NCBI RefSeq assembly: GCF_905147365.1
Contig: NC_056412.1
Span: 10,160,001-10,224,000 of the forward strand
Length of the DNA stretch: 64,000 nucleotides
Direction of reading: 5' to 3'
DNA from: Aricia agestis
Taxonomy: Eukaryota; Arthropoda; Insecta; Lepidoptera; Lycaenidae
Numbering within the stretch: position 1 is the first letter of the stretch; each line of letters starts with the position of its first letter. Positions 45,571 to 57,153 of the stretch are shown in pieces. Under the pieces are notes generated by a model. The model searched no databases. It saw only the letters and a list, made by a program, of their open reading frames with translations, and was not told where the DNA came from. The translations under genes were made by a program, and so were the position numbers.

Positions 45571-46401
45571 CATAGCTAAGTATGAGAAACGACTAACACT
45601 GATAATATTATAATATTTAAGGTCTCGGTCGTATACTGTAATAATAATAATAATAGCTCCTTTTTCCTAATAAGTTTTATATTTTATAACGTGTGTCAGC
45701 CATTTGCGCCAATATGGGTTTAGGGGGCTCCATAGTATCTACAAGGAACCTTATAATTTAGCATTTTTATTTCTAAAGAAGGTAGTGTTGTTTAAACTGA
45801 AACTGTATAGTTTAGATTCAAAACAAACAATATTTAATTCGATTAGATAGTCAGGAATCAGAATGCGAATTATTGATCCGATTTGCTGACAAGTTGACAA
45901 CCCTTAATGAAATAGTTAACCTAAATTTCCCAGTACAGAGCAAGCGAATTATAATGAACTATTGATGAAGACACTCTCGAATACTCTCGATCATGCATGA
46001 CATGTCAGTCAGACAACAAAAAAACTAGATCAAAATCGATTCACTTGTTACGTGTCTAAGTAATTAGAAGTTGTAATGAGAAACAAGTTTTATTTAGCAA
46101 GTTTTATTTGACATCTTGCTATTGAGAAATATATTAGATCAGAATATCTGTATTCTCGCCTATTGATTAAAGAACTAAAGGTACTTAAAATGCATCATAC
46201 AACAACCATCAAAGAGCACGTTATGCAAGCAAGCAAGTAGGGTGTAGTGGAATTGCTATACTAACTTGAAATAACTTTGTAATAAGTGAATGTAATATAA
46301 TATGTAGGGTTACATAGAATCAACACACTGTACCTACCTAGGTTAAATAGAATTTGGGAGGTGTATCCTTTCAGGCATTCGATTTTTACATAATTGTGAT
46401 C

Positions 46402-46484
46402 TTTAGGGAGATTGCAGACGACAGACTTTTTGTTTGACAGACAAAAAGTCGCACAAAAAGTCTGTCGTCTGCGATCTCCCTTAG
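46402..46484. repeat. Fold-back with about 28-bp arms
   Basis: The arm agggagattgcagacgacag, then actttttgt, is inverted at the right side (acaaaaagtctgtcgtctgc, then gatctccct) with a single one-base difference. The loop itself repeats the gacaaaaagt motif. Confidence 0.7.
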
Positions 46485-46527
46485 AAAATTTTAAGAAGCG
46501 TACCTACTTCGGTTATATATATAAGAT

Positions 46528-46704
46528 ACTAGCTTCTGCCCGCGACTTCCTCCGCGTAAAATAGGTAAGTACTTTGGGCTAACGCCTAACGCTAATTCTA
46601 AGTCCCGATTTCGTTTCAAAACTGCGAAATCTCCTAAGATATTCATTTAAATCGAATATTGATGTTAAGGGCAATTTTATTTTAACACCTCCATGGTAGG
46701 TATC
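46528..46704 (+). mobile_element. RTE-like head, interrupted by family A element
   Basis: It starts actagcttctgcccgcgact and stops where the T run of the reverse family A copy begins (46705). The tail was not found on the other side. Confidence 0.55.
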
Positions 46705-47032
46705 TTTTTTTTTTATGAAATAAGGGGGCAAACGAGCAAACGGGTCACCTGATGGAAAGCAACATCCGTCGCCCATGGACACTCGCAGCATCAGAAGAGC
46801 TGCAAGTGCGTTGCCGGCCTTTTAAGAGGGAAATGGGGTAATAGGGGAGGGAAGGGAAGGGAACAGGGGAAGGTAGGGAGGGGAAGGAATAGGTTAGGGG
46901 ATTGGGCCTCCGGTAAACTCACTCACTCGGCGAAACACAGCGCAAGCGCTGTTTCACGCCGGTTTTCTGTGAGAACGTGGTATTTCTCCGGTCGAGCCGG
47001 CCCATTCGTGCCGAAGCATGGCTCTCCCACGT
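46705..47032 (-). mobile_element. Family A retroelement, near full length, reverse
   Basis: A T run (46705-46714) starts the reversed element, which ends ..gctctcccacgt at 47032. It contains the gggaa/ggga-rich middle (46829-46890), the reverse of the cccttcccta tract at 4960-5035. It closely matches 4814-5161. Confidence 0.8.
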
Positions 47033-47868
47033 ATAAAGTAGTATCGCAGACACAATAGATTTTCAATTGTTATGCTTGTGGATTGATGGGTTAAATTAAA
47101 TACTTGTGTTAAATAACGTATTAATATGTCCAAGTATCATGCTTATAAAAACACCTTCGCAAACTGCATTATTTAGTAACAAAATTGGATAGTCCAAAAA
47201 AGGTAAAAGTGAGCTGACCTTAAAAGATTACGAGGTTGGATTGTGAGGTTTAAAGGTTATAGTGAGCTAACTTTAAAACTATTAAGAACATTATACTGTC
47301 GTAGACTTTTTTAAGAACTTTTAAAGAGTCCGAGCAATTCTGTACGTAAATACATGATTTTTGCGAAACTTTAAGCGTTTACGCAGCGCACGCAGCATAA
47401 GCTTTCAATAGGTTGAAATCCCATAATTTTGAAAAATTCATCACTGGTGCTCCACTTCTTTTGATCTTAACGTGATAATATTATAATAAGTACCTTTTTT
47501 ATCGACTTTTTTCACAAATTTTAACAAATTATTGCATTGTCATTGGCCCATAACACGTATACAAAGTTCCGAATTAATTAAACTACTGGAGATAGGTAAA
47601 AACGTGCTCAAAGATTCCGTTACATACATACAGCCCAAGCTAATAAAAGTGTGTTAAAAATACTAAACGATTACTTGATAATATATTTGATCATTTCTTT
47701 TTTCGAACCGTTCAAGCAATAAAAATAAATAATGTGCGCCTGCTTTAAAAACAACGTTTATCGAACACGTTATAATAACAGAATCTTACGTCAAACATAA
47801 CGACGACCGAAATAACGACGCTCCACGCCGTTGCCCGTTATTAGCGATCGTTAGCCCGTTACTATTTT

Positions 47869-47902
47869 TATAAAGGAGGGAAATCTCGAAATAAAATTCA
47901 GC
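47869..47902 (+). promoter_or_regulatory. Candidate TATA/initiator promoter of an unknown gene
   Basis: TATAAA (47869-47874) is followed by TCAGC (47898-47902) with the initiator A 31 bp downstream, the ideal spacing. The region 47815-47990 is unique and less AT-rich than its flanks. It resembles the Mp20 promoter in layout, but the initiator is imperfect and no gene is proven. Confidence 0.35.
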
Positions 47903-47978
47903 AGACCAGCAAAGCCTGCGCGTTAGTTGAACGTTAGCCGCTGAGCCTGCAACATCGTTTTCCCCTCGCTGCCAAAAG

Positions 47979-48029
47979 ATGGCGTTAATTCGAATATTAG
48001 TGCTCTCTGTAGCTTGTATTATGAACTAA
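47979..48029 (+). CDS. Possible 16-residue signal-peptide-like ORF
   Basis: The first ATG after the candidate start site (context aaaagATGG) encodes MALIRILVLSVACIMN and a stop. The stretch is hydrophobic with a basic residue early, like a signal peptide. In lepidopteran cuticle and peptide genes the first exon often encodes just such a piece, so splicing before the stop is possible. The nearest GT (GTAGCT at 48009) is a poor donor. I cannot link it to a downstream exon. Confidence 0.2.
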   Translation: MALIRILVLSVACIMN

Positions 48030-48390
48030 AATAAATACGAGGGAACAATATGAGAAAGTAAATACGTTAATGCTTCGCGAGATGGCTCTGGGGGTACGTA
48101 TTTTCAAATGTACGGTTTAATTTTGGACATTCAATAATTAAACCGTTTATTATTTAGCATGTTTTGTAATTTGTCGTCATCTAACATCTTACTTTTGTTT
48201 TACTATTTAATATACTACTTAGTATCATAGAAGTTAATATTATTTTTGGTTCCTTATTTTTTATAAGCGGTTGGTAAATTATCTTTCCTGAAGTAATAAA
48301 AAATATTTAAAAACACAAGAAGTAATCCTTAATAATAATAACAATTATTATTGAAAAAATCCGGCGCGCAAGTTTTTGCAGTAATTATTG

Positions 48391-48476
48391 CTACGAAGTT
48401 CTACGTTTGCTACGGGCCTCTACGGACCTCTACGGCCTACGCTTGTGCTACGCTATGCTACGCCAAGCTATAAAGG
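48391..48476. repeat. CTACG/CCTACG-rich patch
   Basis: About ten CTACG units or near variants are spaced irregularly (ttgctacgaagttctacg, ctctacggacctctacggcc, gctacgctatgctacgcc). It is the second large member of the group at 3961. Confidence 0.55.
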
Positions 48477-49234
48477 CTACCAAAAAATCTAAATGTTGAA
48501 TTAATATTTTGTATTAGTTTGAATTAATTTTAAATTGAGCCATTTTTTGGTAAATCTAGGCCGTACTGATGATATTATTATGTGCTAGTTTTATTTGGAA
48601 CAACATACCATGAATGTTACGGACCATATAAACTGAAATTATATTGGTCATTAAAATCATCATAAAATCATGAGGAACGTCGGATGACTATCATCAAACA
48701 ACGTTACGCATACTCATAAATTAAAAGTCACGTCTTCGGAATTAGGTAGCCACCTACATGATTGAAAACTGAAGCAGCACTTAATTTTGGATGTCACCCT
48801 GTCTCGGACGGATGACGGACGGCCGGACAGAGTTAATTATGATTACTACGCTTGGCCTTAATAGGTATTTTGTCGTACAAGTTGCAAGTTGCAGCCAACA
48901 ATGTACTGGACGTAATTTGGCACAAGTCGGCCATCTCGAATGTCCAAGTATTCGCTGCCGAATGTTATTTTTTAAATGTGACGCATGCGCCGGGTATTCT
49001 CGCCTTTGCGTCATCCAGGTAAATAGAATCAACGAACTCGCAGTGGAAATGTACAGCACTCAAACTATCAAGTTCTATTTTCAAACACTTATCTCAAATT
49101 TTGCAAATGTACACTAGCACTTAGGGTTGGTATAATTTTTGCAGTAATATAATATCCTCTCTTATATCATTTAGGTGCAAATAGTATTTGCGCAATGTAA
49201 AAAGTATGTAAAAATAAATGTATTTTAAAAAGAT

Positions 49235-49536
49235 AAAACCGACTTCAAAATTGTACGTAATTGAGAAATAAAACTACCTATCTCCAAAACCCCAAGTTAA
49301 ACAATACCTAGTACAACAAAAAAAATACTGCAATCGGAATGGTAGTTCCAGTGGTAAGCGAATACAAACATAAAAATATACATACATATTTATATACATA
49401 CACTTTTGAAATTTGGCACATTTGTTCAGACTCTGATATAGACTAACATATTTTATTATACCAATATTGGGCAGTTCTGGAAATATTACATACATACGCG
49501 TCGAATTGATAACCTACTTTTTTTGAAGTCGGTTAA
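49235..49536. mobile_element. 'AACCGACTT' element, shorter copy
   Basis: The left end aaaaccgacttcaaaattgt is the same as at 14726, and the right end ttttgaagtcggttaa is its inverse. Internal sequence differs from the longer copy after about 80 bp. Confidence 0.65.
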
Positions 49537-49584
49537 AAACAAAGTGATAATACTTTAGGATGTATAATGTGTATATAATTTACT

Positions 49585-49703
49585 GTGAAAGTAGCAGCGC
49601 TGAAAATTTAACTTTTTTTACTTTTGCATGTGCAACCTCATGACGCTGGGGCGCTTGCCTACACAAATTACAAAAAATGCTCTCTCAGCGCTGCTAGTTT
49701 CAT
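49585..49703. mobile_element. Fold-back element around 'gcagcgctga'
   Basis: gtgaaagtagcagcgctga (49585-49603) is inverted at tcagcgctgctagtttcat (49684 on) with three mismatches. Probably a small MITE. Confidence 0.45.
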
Positions 49704-49964
49704 AGCACTGAACTCATGGTATAAACCATAAGGTATAGGGGATTCATACACACCCTAAAGTTTTTTTTATTTTACTCAACATCCTATACCTACAGGATGT
49801 TAAACAAAACCCAGTGATAAAAGCAGCAGAGGATGATTGTCACTGATTTCCTAAATAAGTGTTCTGAATGTAATAATTTCTATCTTTGAGGTGAATTAGA
49901 TTAAAGGTGTCTGTTCCATAGCTACTTTGGTTTTTTTTCCATAGCTACTTTGGTTTTGGTTGGG

Positions 49965-49992
49965 GATTTCGTGTCATTTGCGACACGAAATC
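49965..49992. repeat. Short hairpin, 11-bp arms
   Basis: gatttcgtgtc (49965-49975) pairs exactly with gacacgaaatc (49982-49992). Just before it, ccatagctactttggtttt is repeated in tandem (49917-49957). Confidence 0.55.
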
Positions 49993-50010
49993 ATTTATTG
50001 GATATCAATA

Positions 50011-50440
50011 CAAATCTAAACTAATATAATATTATAAACCGTAAGAGTTTGTTTGTTTGAACGCGCTAATCTCAGGAACTATTGGTCCGATTTGAAAAAT
50101 TCTTACAGTGTTAGATAGCCCATTTATCGGGGAAGGCTATATTATTTGAAAGAGCTAATCTCACGAGCTACTACAAATCTATACTAATATAATATTATAA
50201 ACCGTAAGAGTTTGTTTGTTTGAACGCGCTAATCTCAGGAACTACTGGTTCGATTTGAAAAATTCTTACAGTGTTAGATAGCCCATTTATCGGGGAAGGC
50301 TTTATTATTTGAAAGAGCTAATCTCACGAACTACTGGAGCAATTTTTTTGTTATTTGGCAGATAAGAAGTTGATCACGTGAAGGATCATAGGCTATTTTT
50401 TATGGACTGATTTGTCTGTGAAATATCTAATTTACGCAGG
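50011..50440 (-). mobile_element. RTE-like tail with 163-bp tandem duplication
   Basis: The block caaatctaaactaatataat through the 'gagctactac' end (50011-50173) is repeated from 50174 with few changes. Both units carry the reverse tail, the gtttgtttgtttgaacgcgc tract and 'ctcaggaactattggtccga'. The second continues into the body. Confidence 0.7.
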
Positions 50441-51236
50441 CGACTCCTATTAATTTATTTATAACGTCTATTTATAAATAAATTAATAATAAAAAACTAA
50501 CCAGGTAGGCTGGCCTACTATCGCAACCTTAGATTACTCACAAGCATAATCATTATTGTCAGTAGGACACATGCTACATCTCAGTTGCAGTCGTCAAATT
50601 ATTTGTTAAAATTGTATTTTTATTTGTCTCGTTAAAAAAAATTTCGTTTTAGACGCTGGTAACAAAATATACCCATATGTTGTGTTGTAAATACCAGTAC
50701 GAAAATAACTATAAATTTTAGTACATCATAAAGTTTTTTGTGTCGATATACTTAAGAAGTAAATAAAACTGAGAACCGACAGTAACAACAAATATAGGAA
50801 TTAGGATGAAATACGTTTTGTGCGAAAATATATTTAAAAGGCATATTATGTTTCGACAGTTTTATTTGTATCACAATATTATGTGAGTGCTTTATTATGA
50901 TGTATTGTTTATGCTGTAAAACAGCAAAATGACAATCATAAAATATAATGTGTATGAATTAGTAATAGAATATGATCTACCGAGACCGATTCAAGCGATA
51001 TGACTCAAACGTAAAGGCCACTCATAATTGCTATTCCGTCACCGAGAAAGCATAATTACTGTGCTTCATTTGAAGTTTATTCGTGGAAATATTCATCACA
51101 TCTTTTTGACCTAAATTATTGTATCTAAAATTTATATTATCTTCAGGTAGGTTTACAAAGGTTTGTTAATGTCTGTTTATTGAAAATAGTATATGAATTT
51201 AGTTAGTATACATATTTAGGTGGGTATCAATACTGT

Positions 51237-51395
51237 TGTTATATAAATGCAAGTGTGTGTCTGTCTTTTACATCTTAAAGCTTACACCTCTGAACTGATT
51301 TTGATGAAATACTGTATGGAAATACTTTAAATTCCGGGAATGGACATAGGATACCTTTTATCCCGAAAAATGTGCACTTGCGGGCGTTATCTAGT
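51237..51395 (-). mobile_element. RTE-like retroelement tail
   Basis: It has gttatataaatgcaagtgtg, gaactgattttgatgaaata and tggacataggataccttttat-like blocks, ending cgggcgttatctagt (reverse of an ACTAG start). Confidence 0.6.
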
Positions 51396-51851
51396 TTTAT
51401 ATATTTCACAAGTAGCTCGACGTTCAGCTACTGTGGTTCACCGAATTTATGTATCCATATACTAAAATTTCATTAGGTTACATATTATAATATATACGTT
51501 GTTTATGTCATGCCGATCTCGGAAAATTCGATAGGCGTGATTCAGAGCTGTGCGTGGTTGTATATGCTACAACGTTATTTTGAGAATGAAAAATACATGC
51601 TCAGGTCCATGTAATAAACACACAAAATATATACAGCCCCTTCGGAGGAGTTTGGCAACAAACACCGTGACACGAGAAATTTATTTACAGTGTGTAACAA
51701 AACAAAGATACACTATTTTAGGTGTGTATTTATTCCTTAAAATACAGGTTGTTAGGGTGTATACCGTTATCCTTAAAACCATCAAATGAACCATCAAATG
51801 AGCCCGTCAAAATGAACAACTGTTTCTATGAGAACAATGCTGGGAACGCAA

Positions 51852-51918
51852 AAAAGAGTTACTGTTTAGGGTTCCGTTTTTACCTTTTGGGTACGGAACC
51901 CTAAACAGTAACTCTTTT
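51852..51918. repeat. Hairpin with perfect 26-bp arms
   Basis: The arm 51852-51877 (aaaagagttactgtttaggg, then ttccgt) is exactly complementary to 51893-51918, with a 15-nt loop. Such exact arms suggest a recent origin, for example by inverted copying of a 'gggttccgt' repeat end. Confidence 0.75.
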
Positions 51919-52667
51919 AGCACTGCTACGGTCACAGTGAACTCTATATAAGAGGCACATGCACACTACGCACAGTACCTACCTAAAGTATTAGGTATCG
52001 CTTTTGATTACATCCTGTGTAAAACGACAATCATCAAACAAAAGTATAAAAGCTAAGGAAACAATGTATATGATACACCGAAAAACACGCCAAAAACCAT
52101 TGTTGCAATTGACTTTAACGCAGGAAGTTATTAATTTGTTTGATAATAATTTTTTCGACGGTCGTCAAGCAGTGATGAGGGTAAAAATAGCATGTTTCGA
52201 TGCAAACTGAATATTCTTTGGAAGTCGGGCTCCAGCGCGGACGGACAGAAATAGCGCCGCGTCCGCCCGCCCCCGCCGCCCGCCCGCCCTCGCCGACCGA
52301 CACCAGGAAACCGAGCATTTGATATCTGATAACAATTACATGAGATGAGAGATGATGTCATTCCATAATTATCTTTTAGCATATAAAGCAGCTTTGTACC
52401 AAAAAATACGGCAATACAGTATTGCCGTATGAGAACAATAATAATTATTATTATTATTTTCGGGAATAAAATGGCCATGGCCCAATATTAGGTTATTATT
52501 ACATAAAAAGTACAGTTTTTATAAATAAGCAAAATTAAAGGAAAACTGACATTTATATGGAAGAAAGACTACCTTTGTGTGTTTATTGTGACATGGCGTA
52601 TCCATGTTTCATTTTAAAGATAGATGGTAAACACCGTTATTGTTTTGTTTACAAACTTAGTTCATTT

Positions 52668-53097
52668 TTAGAGTTCCGTACGAAAAGGGTAAAAACGGGA
52701 CCCAATTACTGAGACTTCGATGTCTGTCCGTCTGTTTGTCTGTCTTCAGGTTGTATCTCAAGAACCGCTATAGTTAGACTTCTGAAATTTTCACATATTG
52801 TGTATATCTGTTGCCGCTATAACAACAAATACTAAAAATAAAATAAATATTTAAGGGGACCTCCCATACAACAAACGTGATTTTTTTACCTTTTTTATTA
52901 GTAATGGTAAAAGTTAGGCACTTGTATTCCACACAAAATCTTTAATTTTATTAGTACTTTAATAATAAATAATTAATAAAAAAATTAAATAAAATAAATA
53001 TTAAATTCCCATACAAAAAACACATTTTTTTTGCCATTTTTCTCTCTATAGCGGTACGGAACCCTGCGTGCGCGAGTCCAACTCGCACTTGGCATTT
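52668..53097 (-). mobile_element. Dispersed repeat 'cggccaagtgcgagt', copy 2
   Basis: It reads agagttccgtacgaaaaggg at the left, (tgtctgtc)n near 52721-52745, and ends gcgagtccaactcgcacttg and gcatttttt. It is the reverse of 25601-26065. Confidence 0.7.
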
Positions 53098-53589
53098 TTT
53101 AAATTTAAATATTTTTTCTTCAATTATTATTAAAATTCTTCTGTACTAATACCTAATGTAAAATTACTGTTACAATTAATTTCTTATAAAAATACTGGGA
53201 TGACTCGTTTTTGGCATAAGTATTATACTTTATTTGGGTGGTTCTGCAGTGAGGCAAAAGCTTCATAAATTGTGAGGTATTTCTATAGTTGAAAAACAAT
53301 ACACTATTGTTTGTTGTATTTTCAGTTACATAGAAATAGGTCTAAAAGTAGTGTACGAAATTTTGATAACGTGTGGGCGAAGACTGCCCACGACGGGGCG
53401 TGAGTAAGCGGTGAGCTTGTGTGTATGGTAACGTATGTGCATCAGTGTGTGTGTGCACTCGCTGACTAACTGCTCGCACGAGGGTTTCCATGTTATTTTG
53501 GCAGCGCCCACGCTGGTCCATGAAGATCTGCCACACCTGTGGCCACGGTTGTAAGCACCTGAGTGTTATTTAATACCATTTAATATAAC

Positions 53590-53789
53590 ACTAGCTATTT
53601 GACCGAGCTTTGCTCGGTATTCGATAAAACACGAATAAAATGACATTTTCTAAAAATGATTCCAAGCTAGATCGATTTATCGCCCCCGAAACCCCCTATA
53701 TACTAAATTTCATGAAAGTCGTTGGAGCCGATTCCGAGATTCCAATTATATATATATACAAGAATTTCTCGTTTAAAGATATAAGATAA
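53590..53789 (+). mobile_element. Short retroelement ('gaccgagctttgctcggt' family), copy 2
   Basis: It matches 25329-25513 throughout, with a 14-base insertion (aacacgaataaaat) after ttcgataa near 53622. Confidence 0.7.
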
Positions 53790-53836
53790 GATTCCATGCG
53801 CCGATTTCAAATTTTCGATATGATAATATAATATAA

Positions 53837-53940
53837 CTAGCTGTTGCCCGCGACTTCGTCCGCGTTACCATAGTAGATCACATCCCAAGTATTAATTATT
53901 GTACAAAAATATTCAATATACAGATTGACTTTCCTACGAT
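53837..53940 (+). mobile_element. RTE-like head fragment
   Basis: It starts actagctgttgcccgcgact and fades after about 60-100 bp; no tail was found before the next element at 53951. Confidence 0.5.
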
Positions 53941-53950
53941 TTTATTATAT

Positions 53951-55037
53951 ACTAGACTTTCCGCGCGGCTTCGCCCGCATAAATTAGATATTTCACAGAC
54001 AAATTAGTACACAAAAAAATAGCCTATGATCCTTTACATGGTCTACTTCTTATATTCTGTGCCAAATAACACAAAAATTGCTCCAGTAGTTCGTGAGATA
54101 AGCCCTTTCAAATAATTTCCTCCGTTTTTTCCACATTTTCCTCTATTTCTTCGCTCCTATTAGTCGTAGTGTGATAACATGTAGCCTTTTTCATTAAATG
54201 GACTATCTAACACTGAAAGAATTTATCAAATCGGACCAGTAGTTCCTGAGATTAGCGCGTTCAAATAAGCCCTTTCAAATGTATTTTCTCCCGTTTTTTT
54301 CCACATTTTCCTCTATTTCTTCGCTCCTATTAGTCTTAGCGTGATAAAATATAGCCTATAGCCTTCCACGATAAATGGGCTATCTAACACTGAAAGAATT
54401 TTTCAAATCGGACCAGTAGTTCCTGAGATTAGCGCGTTCAAACAAATAAACAAACAAACAAACAAACAAACTCTTCCCAATTATAATATTAGTATAGATA
54501 TATGTTCCGCGCGGCTTCGTTTGCGTAATTTAGGAATTTAACACAACCGTACATTTTGCAGCAAAAAATAGCCTATGTCCCTTCACGTGGTCTATTCTTC
54601 AAGTTTGCCAAATAACATAAAAATTGCTCCAGTAGTTCATAATATAATAAGCAATTTCATATAATTTCCCCCGTTTTTTCCACATTTTCCTCTATTTCTT
54701 CGCTCCTATTAGTCTTAGCGTGATAAAATGTAGCTCATATCCTTTCTCGATCAATGAGATATCTAACACTGAAAGAATTCTTCAAATCGGACTAGTAGTT
54801 CCTGAGATTAGCACGTTCAAATAAGCTCTTTCAAATAATTTACCCCCGTTTTTTTCCACATTTTCCTCTATTTCGTCGCTCCTATTATACTTAGCGTGAT
54901 AAAATATAGCCTATAGCTTTCCTCGATAAATGGGCTATCCAACAGTAAAAGAATTTTTCAAATCAGACCAGTAGTTCTTGAGATTAGCGCGTTTAAACAA
55001 ACAAACAAACACTTTCCAATTATAATATTAGTATAGA
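53951..55037 (+). mobile_element. RTE-like elements with a multi-copy internal array
   Basis: Two element units (53951-54497 and about 54500-55037) each contain a module of about 150-175 bp repeated. The module runs from ccacattttcctctatttct through atctaacactgaaagaattt to cagtagttcctgagattagc, and starts near 54131, 54300, 54679 and 54856. Both units end in a (caaa)n run and tataatattagtatagat. Confidence 0.75.
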
Positions 55038-55133
55038 TAGGTATAATATGGTTAAGCTAGGTTCCTGTATGATCTTTCGTGTCAACGTATACCGAACTTA
55101 AAAAGCATCATCATTTGATGCAGTTTATAAGTT

Positions 55134-55184
55134 GCATTATTATATATTCGTTTCGATTTCGAAACGAATATATTATAATAATGC
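55134..55184. repeat. AT-rich hairpin
   Basis: gcattattatatattcgttt is inverted at cgaaacgaatatattataat, then aatgc, with one small indel. Confidence 0.5.
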
Positions 55185-55264
55185 AAAACTGACTACCAGT
55201 TACGTCCTACATCTTTGTGATAGAAACCTACCACTAGTCTCACTAGTCTAGTTAATGAGGTATT

Positions 55265-55453
55265 CTTTTTTTATAAAATAAGGGAGCAAAGGAACAAACG
55301 GAGACCTATACGTGAGAGAGCCATGCTTTGGCACGAATGGGCCGGCTCGACCGGAGAAATACCACGTTCTCACAGAAAACCGGCGTGAAACAGCGCTTGC
55401 GTATTTCTCCGGTCGAGCCGGCCCATTCGTGCCGAAGCATGGCTTTCCCACGT
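55265..55453 (-). mobile_element. Family A retroelement, rearranged head-to-head fold-back
   Basis: A reversed 3' end (T run at 55265 and taagggagcaaaggaacaaa) is followed by the 5' block in forward orientation (about 55308-55399) and then the same 5' block in reverse (55400-55453). The two 5' blocks face each other as a long stem. An open frame across it on the reverse strand is only a by-product. Confidence 0.7.
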
Positions 55454-55855
55454 ATGATATAAATGATATAAATTGAAACTACCTAGATATGCATTAAATG
55501 AACACTGATCAAAAACAAATAAACAACGTTGTTGTTAATAGTATTATAGAGTTTTCTTTAGACTTTACTATTATTTAACAAGTGTTTACATCACTTATCA
55601 AAAAATCCTCTTTGACGTGTCTCAGTTTTTCATCGCTACATTATAGACACCTTTGAGAATCTGCCAACGAATATATTTTACATTTTTTAACATTTTACGA
55701 AGTAAAGAATTTTGTTTTAGATAGATAGCGAAATAAATTATACGAGAAAATAACGGAGGACGAAGATAGCTTATATTTTCTACTTTCTTTTCATTCTAAC
55801 TAAGAAGTATTTATTCTTAGATAATAGGTATCCTAGTGACATTCAAAACCTGGTG

Positions 55856-56023
55856 CCTTACTCCTGAAACCGATATCGATTTCGATTTTCGATTTCAACG
55901 GTTTTTGACACTTTAGATATGCTTTAGACATCTAAAATAGCGCTATTTTAGATGTCTAATCTCTAAAGTGTCAAAAACCGTTGAAATCGAAAATCGAAAT
56001 CGATATCAGTGTCGGGAGTAAGG
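55856..56023. mobile_element. Near-complete fold-back element, 168 bp
   Basis: The arm 55872-55917 (46 bp) is exactly complementary to 55962-56007. An inner pair (55924-55941 with 55942-55959) continues the stem with no loop. The outer ends ccttactcc and ggagtaagg also pair. The RNA would form one long hairpin. Terminal pattern fits a MITE; superfamily unknown. Confidence 0.8.
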
Positions 56024-56103
56024 CCCCTGATGATATTAAAACTTTTAGTATTTTTTTTTAAATTAGGTTACTTCGAAATTTTGTGTTTATGGCGAGAGTA
56101 GGT

Positions 56104-56405
56104 GCGTGTGCGCTTTTATAATTTTGGACGTGGCGGTAATATCGTGGACGTCCGCGGTAAAACGATAACATAGGGAAGTAAAATGTATAGAAATATTATA
56201 TAAAGACGCTTTTAAATTTCCATAGACGATAACTTTTTCAGGTGCACGTTAGAGGACATCACGACGTCTACACTCTTCTGAAGCCCACTAAACGTCCGCG
56301 GTGCGTAAAATCAAAAGGGCATTTAACGTACCCAACGTTTTATTGTGGAAGTCTGCTTCCACGATAACGTGATAACGTGACGTCCGGAATTATAAAAGCG
56401 CACGC
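56104..56405. mobile_element. Fold-back element
   Basis: gcgtgtgcgcttttataatt, then ttggacgt (56104-56131), is inverted at acgtccggaattataaaagc, then gcacgc (56380-56405), with few mismatches. Internal ggacgtccgcggt blocks are also repeated. The TATA-like string at 56391 belongs to the arm. Confidence 0.6.
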
Positions 56406-57153
56406 AGATATTGCGCAACATCTGCTGTCAAACGTTTGTTGCTTGCTGACTTGTCGATAATTTATATTTATTTCCCTTTTGTATTTTGTATACTTAATTT
56501 AATTGTAGAGACTTGTCGGTTGTCGGTTGTCGGGTGGGCCGGGGCGCTGCCGGTAAAGGAGAACTGTCAAAAACATTTAAAAAATGGGGGTTTTGTATAA
56601 TGGCGACGTAAGTTAATTTTTTCGCCACGTTCAGTTAAAGCCTTGTCGGTCTATAATAGGTAATTGCTCAACGGAGCTGACAGACTGCAGTACATAGAGT
56701 CATCCATAGTGAAGAGATCAGGCTACTTTAGGTTCTGCTTTTCACATGAATATAGCTACGAAAAGCTTAATCTTATACAAAATGTGAAAGTTAATATTTT
56801 ATTAAAATTCAAAGTTTAAATTTCCCTTTAATTTGCTGTATCAATTTCTAGCTAGGAATAGCCATCGGACATTTGATACTTTTTATCATGTAAAGGTGAC
56901 TCGTTGTAACAAATTATGGCATGGAACGCGAATGGCACAGCGAATTTGCAAACTAACTAGTGGACAATATTTTAGGATGTTTCACATTTCTTTTGACGTC
57001 CAAAACCTAGTCATTAACCTTGTAGAAGCGTGAGGCGAAAAATTATAAGTAGATGTTGCCAACAAAACAAAAATACAATACACCTTGGGTGTCCTTGGGG
57101 CTCCAGACAGGTCATAAGTTTGTAGCACTCTGTATTCTAAACGATGAAATGAC

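Noticed and set aside
48781..49117. Open frames of about 100 codons on both strands
   Set aside because: No known domain, no splice or promoter support; both strands open over the same DNA.
56391..56400. TATA box of a promoter
   Set aside because: The string is part of an inverted arm (56380-56405) also present at 56104-56131 in reverse; no initiator follows at the right distance.
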